DNA from: an uncultured Saprospiraceae bacterium
GTDB lineage: Bacteria > Bacteroidota > Bacteroidia > Chitinophagales > Saprospiraceae
Assembly: GCA_937951615.1 (NCBI GenBank)
Contig: CALFBH010000042.1
Coordinates: forward strand, 1 to 64,000
Direction of reading: 5' to 3'
Length of the DNA: 64,000 nt
Position 1 is the stretch's first letter, and each line of letters opens with the position of its first letter. This document shows, in pieces, positions 54,017 through 63,647 of the stretch. The notes beneath the pieces were generated by a model. That model did no database searches, had not been told where the DNA came from, and was given only the letters and a program-made list of their open reading frames with translations. A program made the position numbers and the translations under genes.

Positions 54017-55435
54017 ATGCGCTTTTTATTTCAGCCTATAGACATAGCTACACTAGCCTTTTTTCGGATTGCCTTTGGGGTATTGGGTTTTGTGGATATT
54101 GTTGGTACGATATTGCACAAAGAAACCCGTGAGAATCTTAGTCAGGCTGATTTTCATTTTAAATATGCTGGCTTTGAATGGATTCCAGCTCCGCCAGAAT
54201 GGGTACTGTGGATACTGGCTGTGTTGATGCTGATTTGGTCGGCTGGGATTGCGCTGGGCTATTATTATAAATGGTGTATGACACTTTTCGCGCTGGCTTT
54301 TTCTTATCTATTTCTCATTGAAGCCACGCAATACCTGAATCATGGGTACTTGTTTGCCGTGATGGGCTTCTTGATGATCTTTTTACCTGCCAATCGCTGC
54401 TTTTCGCTGGATGCACAAAGAAATCCTGAACTCTATTCGGACACCACAGCGAGGTGGCATACCTGGATATTGGCTTTCCTGATGGGTGTGGTCTATTTTT
54501 ATGGTGGATTAGCCAAACTGAATGGCGATTGGCTTCATGCACAGCCGCTAAAAATCTGGTTAAAAGCCAAACAAAATCTTTTCTTGATTGGAGATTTGAT
54601 TTCGCAGGAATGGGTGGCCTGGGCGATGAGCTATGGAGGTGTAGCGCTGGATTTGCTGGCAGTTCCTTTACTTTTATTCAAACGGACACGATGGATAATT
54701 TTTGTCTTTATTTTGTCTTTTCATTTTATAAATACGCTGATTTTTCAAATTGGTATTTTCCCATTATTGTCTATTGCGCTTACGTTGCTTTATTTTTCGC
54801 CCGATTGGCCGCGGAGGTTGGTTTATCGGTTTTTCAAAAAATATAAAGCTTCTCAGTTATCCTCTCCATTTCGACTTCGCTCAATGCAGGCCTTCAATGG
54901 GGGAGATCATGAATTTCAAGAAAAAGACGGCAGTTCAAAACCCATTCTTTTTCTTGATAATTATCAAATGCCAGGTCTTGCAAAGCAAAGGTGGATTACT
55001 GGTGTTTTGCTGGTTTTCTGTTTGTATCATTTGTTAATGCCACTACGCCATCACCTCATTCCCGATCATGTTGCCTGGACAGAAGAAGGGCATCGCTATT
55101 CCTGGCGCATGATGCTACGCGGCAAGTCAACTAACGGATATTTATTGGTAAAAGACAAAGATACAGGCAAAGAATGGCGTGAAACAGGCAGCAAGCACCT
55201 CACCAAACGCCAGAAACGCAAAATGCGCAGCAATCCTGAATTGATATTGCAATATGCACATTATCTCCGTGATGTTTATAAAAAGGAAGGACAGGACGTT
55301 GCTGTTTATTCTTTTATAAAAGCAGGTTTGAATGGCAGAAAAAGACAATTATATTTGGATTCGACTGTGGATTTAACGCAGGAAACTTATCCGCTTTTTG
55401 GTCGGGCGGAGTGGATAGAGCCGATTGTTTGGTAA
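54017..55435 (+). CDS. HTTM/vitamin-K-dependent gamma-carboxylase-like membrane protein
   Basis: 472 residues from the ATG at 54017, used since the upstream in-frame start is a TTG with a poor context. Five to seven transmembrane segments lie between about 10 and 280. Family features are D-I-A-T-L-A-F-F-R-I-A-F-G near the start and, near 155-172, G-V-V-Y-F-Y-G-G-L-A-K-L-N-x-D-W, the HTTM signature. The remaining ~150 residues form a soluble domain with R-H-H-L-I-P-D-H-V-A-W-T-E-E-G-H-R-Y-S-W-R-M-M. Bacterial relatives have no proven carboxylase substrate. A spacer of about 55 residues between the two parts is low-complexity and may be an insertion. Confidence 0.85.
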   Translation: MRFLFQPIDIATLAFFRIAFGVLGFVDIVGTILHKETRENLSQADFHFKYAGFEWIPAPPEWVLWILAVLMLIWSAGIALGYYYKWCMTLFALAFSYLFLIEATQYLNHGYLFAVMGFLMIFLPANRCFSLDAQRNPELYSDTTARWHTWILAFLMGVVYFYGGLAKLNGDWLHAQPLKIWLKAKQNLFLIGDLISQEWVAWAMSYGGVALDLLAVPLLLFKRTRWIIFVFILSFHFINTLIFQIGIFPLLSIALTLLYFSPDWPRRLVYRFFKKYKASQLSSPFRLRSMQAFNGGDHEFQEKDGSSKPILFLDNYQMPGLAKQRWITGVLLVFCLYHLLMPLRHHLIPDHVAWTEEGHRYSWRMMLRGKSTNGYLLVKDKDTGKEWRETGSKHLTKRQKRKMRSNPELILQYAHYLRDVYKKEGQDVAVYSFIKAGLNGRKRQLYLDSTVDLTQETYPLFGRAEWIEPIVW

Positions 55436-55498
55436 GCAAAAAATGCCAGGCAGCTTTGAAACTACCCGACACTTTTTTTAAACACAATTGTTATGAGA

Positions 55499-57676
55499 TT
55501 ATTTTGCTAAAATCATCTTCTTTGTCTTCATTTTTTCACTTACCTGTATAGTATAATAGTACATGCCCGGGGGATAATTACTACCGTCAAAGGTTATGGA
55601 GTGTGTACCTTTATCTTTTTTATCACTACTCAAAAGCATAGCGATTTTTTTGCCCGTTACATCAGATACAAATAGCGTGACGGGAGAATCGTTAGATAAT
55701 GTATATTCTATGGTAGTTTGCCCTGTGAAGGGATTGGGATAGTTGCGGAGCGATACTGGTTCGTTTTCGTCGTTTTCGCTTTCAATAATTTCCTGATGTA
55801 ATCTTTCACCGGAAGTACCACCACCACCACCACAACCATCATTAAAAGCAAGAAATATACTGCCTTCTTCGGCCATGAAACCTGTAGTTAGCGTAATACT
55901 ATTTCCTGCAGTAAATACGGCGGATGTGCCTGAAACCACAACTCCTGAAGTTGTGATATTATTAATGGCTTCGTAAATACCACCTGGTATATTATCCGCA
56001 TTTGCATTTGCCTGAATATTTGTGATATTGGGCGGACAGGTTTCAAAACACACACTAGAGTTACAAGCGCAGTATAGCATGTAGTTACCACTATCATAAC
56101 GATCTTTTGCAGGAATAGAACCAGCACCAAAAGTGGTACCTGGTCCAAGCGTCGGAAAGGCATAATATTCTAAAAAATCAGGTTTAAGCGTATGGTATAA
56201 TGACGGAGGTAAAGGCACAGAAACTGTTCCATCTGGTATGCTATTATCCACATTAATATTGCTGTGAAACCAGGTGTTTTGTACAGAGGGGTCTATATCA
56301 ACCTGATTTTCCGGCGGACTAGCTGCAAGTTCATTTGCAATAACATTCTGGTGATGAGAATGATCACTTACTCTTATATAATCGGTTTCTACACGGTTTC
56401 TGAACATTGTATTTCCGGGACCAACAGGTCCCCAATGGTCTGAGAAGGTGGCTTCCTGTACAATATTTCCTTCAAATAAATTCATCGTCACGAAATGCCC
56501 ATGCATAGAGATACAGGGAGGAGGGTCATTTGCTGTAGTTGCATTATCATACCAGTAAGGGGCAGTACTATAATTATAACCAAAGACATTGCCAGTTGCT
56601 CCCACTCCAAGAAGCATGGAATGGCGAAGACGCTTAAATATGTTGTTTTCTACCAAAATAGAAGTGGCATGCCGTACTACGGTCACACCATACCCATATC
56701 CGCCTTCATGGTCGTGTGAGTCGAAAAAATAAGAATCACGAACCTCACAATCCATTGCTCTTGCAATAGCAACATGAGCCTTATAAGTCTTATAACTATT
56801 AACGTTCCTTACCCAGCATCGTGCAGCATTTTTGATTTTAATTGTTGCCCGGTCGCTATTGTCCACCTTTACTATATATAGATTTTCAATACCTACATCT
56901 GTTTTGAAATGAACCCGGCGTGCCCGGGGATTTAAAGCAGGATTGAATCCATAAAAAATTGGTCTATCCAGATAAATTGTATTGCCTGATTTTTTTGTAA
57001 CTACAAAGTACTGCCCGACAGCCTCCTGTGCCCAAGGTTGATTCCACGGCGGTTCTGCACCTATTGGTTGGGTGTACATCAAAACAGGATCGTTGTCCTG
57101 TTCTATTTCCAAAAAATCACCTGCCGAAAAAACGGCAGGATTATTTACTGTAATTGAAGTGCTTCCTTTTGTAAAACCTGCACTAACCTGTTCAAAATCA
57201 CCATAATCATAATATTGTGATGGTGTGGCAATATCAATACAACCAGGAGGATCAATTATAGTATTAGGGGAAATATTAAATTTAAGTATAGTATTATTAG
57301 GACATTCTCCACGAAGCACCCTGCCTTCTGGCATAATAATACTGCCATTGATGAAATAAGTGCCGGTAGGTACGAATACTACTCCGCCGTAGCCAGCAGC
57401 GGATAAGGCATTGTGGAAAGCAGTTAAGTTGTTATTGGTTGTGCTTCCGTCTCCCTGAGCACCATAGTCGAGTACGTTTACAGTATTAGGTAAGTTTGGA
57501 ATTCCGTTGGGTACACCGGCTTTTGACCAATCTACGCTGTAATTATTTAGTACTGAATTATACTGCGCCTGTGCTATATTTTGGAACAATAAGAATATCG
57601 TCATAATCATTATCACAGTTGTCAAATGTCCAGTATTTATCGGTGATTTTAACTGAAAAATATATATCATAATCAT
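55499..57676 (-). CDS. Secreted pectate-lyase-superfamily beta-helix protein with T9SS tail
   Basis: 725 residues with an N-terminal hydrophobic signal sequence (about residues 18-38, A-Q-A-Q). Residues about 65-480 fit the right-handed parallel beta-helix of pectate-lyase-superfamily/GH28-type proteins: V-L-D-Y-G-A-Q-G-D-G-x-T-x-N near 69-82, A-F-H-N-A-L-S-A, then many V-x-N-N-I-F-K-like turns and an N-I-V-Q-E-A region. About 550-610 is a Gly/Ser/Thr-rich strand module with a T-T-G-F-M-A-E motif and a Gly-rich spacer. The last 80 residues are a type A T9SS domain (N-Y-P-N-P-F-T-G-Q-T-T, ending M-Y-Y-Y-T-I-Q). It may cut or bind polysaccharide; no catalytic residues can be named. It starts 24 bp after the upstream stalk gene. 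Confidence 0.82.
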   Translation of the reverse strand: MIMIYIFQLKSPINTGHLTTVIMIMTIFLLFQNIAQAQYNSVLNNYSVDWSKAGVPNGIPNLPNTVNVLDYGAQGDGSTTNNNLTAFHNALSAAGYGGVVFVPTGTYFINGSIIMPEGRVLRGECPNNTILKFNISPNTIIDPPGCIDIATPSQYYDYGDFEQVSAGFTKGSTSITVNNPAVFSAGDFLEIEQDNDPVLMYTQPIGAEPPWNQPWAQEAVGQYFVVTKKSGNTIYLDRPIFYGFNPALNPRARRVHFKTDVGIENLYIVKVDNSDRATIKIKNAARCWVRNVNSYKTYKAHVAIARAMDCEVRDSYFFDSHDHEGGYGYGVTVVRHATSILVENNIFKRLRHSMLLGVGATGNVFGYNYSTAPYWYDNATTANDPPPCISMHGHFVTMNLFEGNIVQEATFSDHWGPVGPGNTMFRNRVETDYIRVSDHSHHQNVIANELAASPPENQVDIDPSVQNTWFHSNINVDNSIPDGTVSVPLPPSLYHTLKPDFLEYYAFPTLGPGTTFGAGSIPAKDRYDSGNYMLYCACNSSVCFETCPPNITNIQANANADNIPGGIYEAINNITTSGVVVSGTSAVFTAGNSITLTTGFMAEEGSIFLAFNDGCGGGGGTSGERLHQEIIESENDENEPVSLRNYPNPFTGQTTIEYTLSNDSPVTLFVSDVTGKKIAMLLSSDKKDKGTHSITFDGSNYPPGMYYYTIQVSEKMKTKKMILAK

Positions 57677-57700
57677 TATTTTAAATAGATGTGAAATGAT

Positions 57701-59104
57701 TTACTTTTTGTTAATCTGCTCCTTCAAGTGCTCATTTTCTTCTTTCAATTGTTCTACCTCTTTCTTCATTTCAATCAAGTGCAGCCACAATTCCTCTACC
57801 TGACGCAATAGCGTAGCATCCATTTCCACCATATCCACACCATCTTTTTCTACTTGTTTTGCAGAAGGTACATTAGGCAAGTGCTTATTGACGTTTACAA
57901 ATTCTTCGACTTCCGTAATGCTGTTTAACTCATAGTCTTCCTCAAATACATAGTCTGCCCATTCTGTAGAACCGACACTCGCTACTTTTACTTTTTCAGT
58001 CAGGATGCCTTCATCTACGTAAAGTTTGTAACCAACTGGTCTGGTGACATCTCCTATTGCTACTGTGCCATTAAAGGTTAGTTCATCTGTATTGAAATCT
58101 CCATATATCAGAGGTTTAGTAGTATTGCTGGCATCTATGTACAATTTATAGTTACCTGTTTCCTGATAACCAGCCCGATAACCGATAAAAACATTACGAC
58201 CGCCGGTTGTATTATAACCTGCCTGATATCCTATGTAGGTGTTATCGCTTCCGCTTACATTCATCTTGCCTGTGTCGTAGCCCATGAAAGTATTTCTACT
58301 TCCTGTTTTGTTTTCGAAGCCTACGCTGTTTCCTGAAAAAGTATTGTATCCGCCGGTAGTATTCCTGTACCCTGAATTAGTTCCTGTAAAAGTATTAGAC
58401 AGCCCTGTGGTATTCAGGCGTCCTGAATTGACACCGAGAAAAGTATTATAGTTAGCGGTAGTGTTGGAAAAGCCCGCTCTATAACCTACGAAAGTGTTGT
58501 ATTGTGCGGTTGTATTATTATAGCCCGCCTGATAGCCAAGAAAGGAATTATAAGCTCCGGTCTTATTTAAATAACCGGTTGACCGTCCCAGAAAAGTATT
58601 AAAATTTCCTGTTGTATTTCTATAACCTGCTACACGACCTATAAAGGTATTATAACTTCCTGCGCTATTAAACCTGCCTGCATATTGACCGATAAAGGTA
58701 TTGTCTGTTCCTGTCGTATTTTGATGCCCCGAGTAAGAACCCATAAAAGTATTGAAAGCACCTGATGTCGTGGCAAAACCAGCCGAGCGTCCTACGAAGG
58801 TGTTATTACTTGTGGTATTATTATAACCGGTGTAACGCCCGATGAATGTATTAGAGGCGCCTGTTTTGTTCTGATTACCTGCTGTTGATCCTATAAAAGT
58901 ATTGGAATGACCTGATGTATTAAGCAGGCCTGAATTTTGTCCGATGAAGGTATTGTATCCACCAGTATTAGCAGCTCCAGCATTGCCGCCTACAAAAGTA
59001 CGAGCAGAGCCACTCGTGCCACTGCCAGATCCAGCATTATACTGTGCATAAGTAAAGGTCGATGCAAAAAGCATGGGGAGTAAAAAATAAATTAAAGTTT
59101 TCAT
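57701..59104 (-). CDS. Exported 17-residue-repeat stalk protein (copy 1)
   Basis: 467 residues. Signal peptide 1-20. Residues about 35-310 are some 17 units of a 17-residue repeat, N-T-F-[ILVM]-G-x-x-[AS]-G-x-x-N-T-T-G-x-x, which suggests a stacked beta-solenoid with an Asn/Thr ladder, comparable in style to YadA-type head repeats. After a short strand segment, residues about 350-467 have A-D-Y-V-F-E, L-N-S-I-T-E-V-E-E-F-V, H-L-P-N-V-P-S-A-K-Q-V and a final heptad coiled coil, as in tail-fibre/S74-type C-terminal modules of Bacteroidota. No T9SS tail. Probably a trimeric surface fibre; this is inference. It heads a two-gene set with the beta-helix protein. Confidence 0.75.
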   Translation of the reverse strand: MKTLIYFLLPMLFASTFTYAQYNAGSGSGTSGSARTFVGGNAGAANTGGYNTFIGQNSGLLNTSGHSNTFIGSTAGNQNKTGASNTFIGRYTGYNNTTSNNTFVGRSAGFATTSGAFNTFMGSYSGHQNTTGTDNTFIGQYAGRFNSAGSYNTFIGRVAGYRNTTGNFNTFLGRSTGYLNKTGAYNSFLGYQAGYNNTTAQYNTFVGYRAGFSNTTANYNTFLGVNSGRLNTTGLSNTFTGTNSGYRNTTGGYNTFSGNSVGFENKTGSRNTFMGYDTGKMNVSGSDNTYIGYQAGYNTTGGRNVFIGYRAGYQETGNYKLYIDASNTTKPLIYGDFNTDELTFNGTVAIGDVTRPVGYKLYVDEGILTEKVKVASVGSTEWADYVFEEDYELNSITEVEEFVNVNKHLPNVPSAKQVEKDGVDMVEMDATLLRQVEELWLHLIEMKKEVEQLKEENEHLKEQINKK

Positions 59105-59190
59105 AATTAGTGTTTTTTTAATAAATAATCATTGTTTCAGATGCCCGATAAATTCCGCGGATAATTCATTGAAGCATCTTATCAACGCTA

Positions 59191-59198
59191 CAAATATA
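59191..59198 (-). promoter_or_regulatory. TAnnTTTG box upstream of stalk copy 1
   Basis: The minus strand reads TATATTTG here, about 90 bp before the start. The equivalent site before the paralogue (63489-63496) is TACATTTG inside a similar leader, which supports the call though no -33 TTG is seen. Confidence 0.5.
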
Positions 59199-59382
59199 AA
59201 GGCAATTTTTGGTGTTTTATTTCACTAAAATGGGGTAGAATGCCATTCTATTTTAATAAAAAAAATGTAAAAAATACTGATTATTAAAGATAAAGGACTT
59301 TTTTAATAATAATATAACTTGAACGTCTGATGCGATTATTGAATTTGGTATTAGAGCAGGTTTGGAGACCTTGCCCGCTTAC

Positions 59383-60831
59383 TCATTTTATCATAATTTT
59401 TCCACTATACACTTTCTCCTTATAAAAAAGTCGGTACATATATACACCAGAACTCAGATGCCCCACAGCTATTTTTTTATCTGCTGTCAATAGCTCTTTG
59501 CTGATAGTCCTGCCATTGACATCATAGAATATGACCTGAGTAGTCTCGGAAGCATGAGGTACATCAAAGACAATAAAGTCTTCAGCTGGAATTGGATAGA
59601 CGTCAAAAATTGATTGCTCGGTGTGGTCAATATCTACGGTACATGTGCCTGCTCCACCATAACAGAAGTCCTCCCAAGGCTCATCGAAGTTGTTGCCGTC
59701 GGAGATACTCTGATTATTACTGTAGAATGCTGTTCCTCCTAATTGCCAGCAAAGCGGAGTCAGATTCGCGTTATAACAACCACTAAGTTGATTGTTCTTA
59801 ATCTTTAAGTACTGTAGACTGCTAAGGCTACCGATTTCAGGAATAAAGGTGCCTGTTATGTTATTATCAGATAAATCTAAATAATTCAAGTTGCTTAAAT
59901 TTTCGATTTCGGGAGGGATACTGCCTGTTATATTATTATAAGATACATCTAAAGAAATCAACTTGTCTAAATTTCCGACTTCAACAGGGATTGTACCCGT
60001 AAATTGGTTTCCTCTTAAAATCAATAATCCCAAACTATCTAAATTTCCAATTTCAACAGGGATAGCCCCCGTAAACTGGTTATTTGGCAGTCGTAGAACT
60101 CGTAGATTTATTAAGTTTCCAATTTCAGGAGGAATGTTTCCGCCAATTTCATTATCACCTAAATACAAATGTGTCAGACTTGTTATGTTTGTAATTTCAA
60201 CCGGAATAGTACCGGAAAATTGATTATTGCTGAGGTATAAGCCTGTCAGGTTTGTTAAGTTCCCAATTTCAGGTGGGATAGTACCAGAAAATTGATTGCC
60301 CGCGACATACCAGTAGGTCAAATTGCTTAGATTACCAATTTCCGGCGGAAGGCTGCCACTAAGCTGATTGCTGTTTAAATCTACTCTCTCCAGATTACTT
60401 AAATTACCAATTTCTGGCGGAAGGCTGCCATAGAGGTTGTTATTGTGCAGGTATAAGTGGGCTAGGTTGCTTATATTACCAATTTGCGGCGGAATAGTAC
60501 CTGTCAAATCATTTCCATTGGCACCTGAACCGAATAGGTCTTCATTACAATTGCTTAATCCATCCATGTCAATACAAATCACACATCCATTAGCGTCCGT
60601 TGTTATTCCAAACCATGTGCTGACATCCGTACCTGTAGGCATCGTGGGATTTGCTATAAGAGTACTCGCAGTAGGCCATCCTGTATTGTCGTCCCAGTTG
60701 CCACCATTAGTGCTTAAATATAATGCCCGTAAGCCAGTATAATCATCTTCCTGACAGTTAGAAAAAGCATGAATTGAATTCGGCAAAATCAGGCTGAATA
60801 TAAGGATACAAATATTGAATTTTGTTTTCAT
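59383..60831 (-). CDS. Secreted leucine-rich-repeat protein with T9SS tail
   Basis: 482 residues. Signal peptide 1-22. An N-terminal cap (about 25-105, with W-D-D-N-T-G-W-P) leads to about ten 24-residue leucine-rich repeats (about 108-355), L-x-x-L-x-L-x-x-N-x-[FLI]-[ST]-G-x-[IL]-P-x-E-I-G-N-L, the plant-specific type also found in bacterial surface proteins. The end (about 405-482) is a type A T9SS domain (V-Y-P-I-P-A-E-D-F ... G-V-Y-M-Y-R-L-F-Y). It probably binds proteins or carbohydrates at the cell surface. A cysteine region (N-A-N-L-T-P-L-C-W-Q) follows the repeats. Confidence 0.92.
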   Translation of the reverse strand: MKTKFNICILIFSLILPNSIHAFSNCQEDDYTGLRALYLSTNGGNWDDNTGWPTASTLIANPTMPTGTDVSTWFGITTDANGCVICIDMDGLSNCNEDLFGSGANGNDLTGTIPPQIGNISNLAHLYLHNNNLYGSLPPEIGNLSNLERVDLNSNQLSGSLPPEIGNLSNLTYWYVAGNQFSGTIPPEIGNLTNLTGLYLSNNQFSGTIPVEITNITSLTHLYLGDNEIGGNIPPEIGNLINLRVLRLPNNQFTGAIPVEIGNLDSLGLLILRGNQFTGTIPVEVGNLDKLISLDVSYNNITGSIPPEIENLSNLNYLDLSDNNITGTFIPEIGSLSSLQYLKIKNNQLSGCYNANLTPLCWQLGGTAFYSNNQSISDGNNFDEPWEDFCYGGAGTCTVDIDHTEQSIFDVYPIPAEDFIVFDVPHASETTQVIFYDVNGRTISKELLTADKKIAVGHLSSGVYMYRLFYKEKVYSGKIMIK

Positions 60832-60924
60832 TTTATGTCGTCATTTTAATTTTAAAAATTAGGTTGAATGGAATACTCGTTTTGAAAATACTCACTGATT
60901 TTATCACTCGCATAATTCAATTAT

Positions 60925-61614
60925 CTATTTGACCAAAACCATTTTTCCCGTCTTGATTGCCTTGCCTGCCTGTATGGTGTAATAATACATGCCTGCCGGA
61001 TAAGGATTGCCGTCAAAGACAAGCTGGTGATTGCCTTTGAGCATAGGCTTATTGTCGATTAGTCTGGCAATTTGCTTACCAGTCATATCAGAAACGAATA
61101 AAATGACTTCTCCATCTTCTGGTAGATCAAACACTATTGTGGTCTGTCCGGTGAATGGGTTTGGATAGTTTTTAATGCTGAGCGCAGATGGAGGTATAGC
61201 ATTTTGATCTACTACTGAAAAAACTGTTGACGAAGCTTCTGGACTCCCAACTTTTTCTTCATTATGCTCAACGACACCATCCGTCGGCATTTGAGACATA
61301 TTATTCGTCGGATCACCCGTAAAATTGACAGTACAACCGTAAATTTCGCCCCTGAAGACCATGTTATTGGTAGTAGCATCTGCAAAAAATCCAGGCTGTA
61401 ACTGAGCATAAGTACCTGCACGGTAGGAAACATCCAAATTGGGAGCTATGGTTATATCAGAAATAATTTCATTCTCTGCCTGATATATACCAGTAGTCAC
61501 AGTACTTCCTAAAGCAGTAGAGTGATATATAGATGTGACACAATCAAATATTTGAGCCATCACCAACTTACTCATGCAGACATAAATCAATGTTATTAAA
61601 ATATACTTTTTCAT
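60925..61614 (-). CDS. Secreted protein with T9SS tail, unknown role
   Basis: 229 residues from the ATG at 61614, where a signal peptide begins (M-K-K-Y-I-L-I-T-L-I ... V-M-A-Q). A central strand module (about 30-105) has G-I-Y-Q-A-E-N-E-I and Q-L-Q-P-G-F-F-A-D-A, the same plan as a module in the 55499-57676 protein (G-I-Y-E-A-I-N-N-I and T-T-G-F-M-A-E). The end (about 150-229) is a type A T9SS domain (N-Y-P-N-P-F-T-G-Q-T-T ... M-Y-Y-Y-T-I-Q). It starts 22 bp after the stop of stalk copy 2 and is likely co-transcribed with it. Confidence 0.82.
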   Translation of the reverse strand: MKKYILITLIYVCMSKLVMAQIFDCVTSIYHSTALGSTVTTGIYQAENEIISDITIAPNLDVSYRAGTYAQLQPGFFADATTNNMVFRGEIYGCTVNFTGDPTNNMSQMPTDGVVEHNEEKVGSPEASSTVFSVVDQNAIPPSALSIKNYPNPFTGQTTIVFDLPEDGEVILFVSDMTGKQIARLIDNKPMLKGNHQLVFDGNPYPAGMYYYTIQAGKAIKTGKMVLVK

Positions 61615-61636
61615 CGTTTTTAATTTTAGCATAGGA

Positions 61637-63397
61637 TTATTTCTTCAATTCTGTAAGTTCTACTTTCAAAGCATCATTCTGCTTTTTCAACTCAATAACA
61701 TGCAGCCACAGTTCCTCTATCTGGCGCAGTAATGTAGCATCCATTTCTACTATATCAACACCATTTTTTTCTACCTGTTTTGCGGAAGGTACATTGGGTA
61801 AGTGTTTATTTTCTTTGACGAACTGTTCAACTTCTTCGATGCTATTCAGATTATAATCAGGTTCAAATACATAATCTGCCCATTGTAGAGAAGTGACGCC
61901 GGCTATTCTTACCTTTTCAGTAAGAATTCCGTCTTTTACGTAAAGTTTATACCCTCCCGGTGTAGTCATACTGGATGGGCCGATAGCCACTACATTGTCA
62001 ACATTCACTCTACCTTTAAAATCCGCTTGATTATAAACAGCTAAGCCCCCACTAATATTTGTGTCACCATTAACATCTAATTTGGATTGCGGGCCTGGTG
62101 TCCCAATGCCTACATTTCCGTTAATATCTATCATCATATGCGCCTCTTTTGTTCTGTAGCCCAAACCTAAGCCACCGGCACTTACCTCAATGTTTCCATA
62201 GTCCGTACTATTGTATTCTCTAATGACTAAGCCATAATCACTACCACTAGGTTTCGTTTCAACGAAACCACTACCGCCAGCTCTTAATACCAGATTACCA
62301 CTGCCATAAATGTCATTGCCCGAAACACGCATATCACCGTTGACATCCAATTTATAATCGGGCGCAGGTGTCCCTATACCTACATTACCTACTGAGGTTA
62401 TTCTCATACGTTCAGTTCCTCCGTCATTTTGATTGACTCTGAAGTATAACCCTTCATGGGGATTACTTGCACTACCTGCAGTCACATCAATATACCCGCC
62501 TGAAGACGCACTACTTGTTAAATCACCTCCAAACAGTCTCATACCGTTCTGATTGATATTGGTTGTACCACCCAGATAAATATTGCCTGATGACGGTAAT
62601 CTTAAATTCTTATTGGCATTTAAATTATCATTAACTATTAAGCCTCCTTGTACTAACATATCTTCAAGCACGACTAAATCATCTGTCGCTATAGTATTTG
62701 CTGATATTTGATTATCAACGGTTAAGTTGTTGGTGACTCTTAGTTTACCATTAATCTTCAATTCGCTTGTTGAAAAATTTCCATATATAAGCGGATCAGT
62801 AGTAAAGGAATTAGCTATGTAAAGTTTATTGCTGCCAGTTTCCTGATAGCCAGCCTGAAAGCCAATAAAAACATTGCGATTTCCAAGTGTATTATACCCC
62901 GCCCTGTAACCAAGGAAAACATTATCTCTTCCCGTTACACTATTATAACCAGCACGGAAACCTAAGTAAGTATTTCTGTGGCCATTATTACTCGCTGTAC
63001 TTTTTGTTTTATAACCAGCTTCTGCACCAATGAAAGTATTATGAACACCGATAGTGTTCTCAAAACCAGCTCTATAGCCTATGAAAGTACTATAATCGGC
63101 TGTGGTATTATAAAATCCTGATGAGCGCCCCACAAAGGTATTATAATGTGCCCCTGTATTAGTTGCTCCTGCTGCTCGTCCAATAAAAGTATTGGAAACA
63201 CCCGTAGTATTGTTGATACCCGCAGCTTGCCCTACAAAGGTATTATGTGAACCCGTCGTATTCTTTTGTCCGGCAAAACGCCCCAGGAAAGTATGATAAG
63301 CTCCACTACTACCACTATTCGCTCCCGCATTATACTGTGCATAAGTGAATGTTGATGTAAAAAGCATGGGGAGTAAAAAATAAATTAAAGTTTTCAT
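61637..63397 (-). CDS. Exported 17-residue-repeat stalk protein (copy 2)
   Basis: 586 residues from the ATG at 63397, chosen to match copy 1, whose signal peptide is nearly identical (M-K-T-L-I-Y-F-L-L-P-M-L-F). About nine N-T-F-x-G-x-x-A-G repeats (about 30-190) are followed by a longer region (about 195-470) with phage tail-fibre-like features: N-L-T-V-D-N-Q, S-S-G-N-I-Y-L-G-G-T, two copies of N-V-G-I-G-T-P-x-P-x-x-K-L-D-V-N-G-D, and A-S-G-G-Y-I-D. The C-terminal ~110 residues equal those of copy 1 (H-L-P-N-V-P-S-A-K-Q-V-E-K, then a coiled coil). Likely a trimeric surface fibre. Copy 2 has fewer repeats and an inserted fibre region. Confidence 0.75.
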   Translation of the reverse strand: MKTLIYFLLPMLFTSTFTYAQYNAGANSGSSGAYHTFLGRFAGQKNTTGSHNTFVGQAAGINNTTGVSNTFIGRAAGATNTGAHYNTFVGRSSGFYNTTADYSTFIGYRAGFENTIGVHNTFIGAEAGYKTKSTASNNGHRNTYLGFRAGYNSVTGRDNVFLGYRAGYNTLGNRNVFIGFQAGYQETGSNKLYIANSFTTDPLIYGNFSTSELKINGKLRVTNNLTVDNQISANTIATDDLVVLEDMLVQGGLIVNDNLNANKNLRLPSSGNIYLGGTTNINQNGMRLFGGDLTSSASSGGYIDVTAGSASNPHEGLYFRVNQNDGGTERMRITSVGNVGIGTPAPDYKLDVNGDMRVSGNDIYGSGNLVLRAGGSGFVETKPSGSDYGLVIREYNSTDYGNIEVSAGGLGLGYRTKEAHMMIDINGNVGIGTPGPQSKLDVNGDTNISGGLAVYNQADFKGRVNVDNVVAIGPSSMTTPGGYKLYVKDGILTEKVRIAGVTSLQWADYVFEPDYNLNSIEEVEQFVKENKHLPNVPSAKQVEKNGVDIVEMDATLLRQIEELWLHVIELKKQNDALKVELTELKK

Positions 63398-63488
63398 AAT
63401 CAATGTTTTTAAAAATTGTCAATAATCATTGATTCAGAAGCCCAGCAAATTCTGCGGATAAATTTGTCGAAGCATCTTATCAATGCTA

Positions 63489-63496
63489 CAAATGTA
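63489..63496 (-). promoter_or_regulatory. TAnnTTTG box upstream of stalk copy 2
   Basis: The minus strand reads TACATTTG here, about 92 bp before the start, in a leader similar to that of copy 1. Confidence 0.5.
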
Positions 63497-63647
63497 GCGG
63501 CAATTTTTATTACTTTTTTTCACTAAAAATAAACCAAATATAATGTATGGTGATTTATTTTTTTTGTAAAAATATAATTATGAAGTAGGTATGTTTAGGT
63601 TTGTGTGGATAGAATAATTGAATGTGGAAAATTTCGTATGGTGAAAA

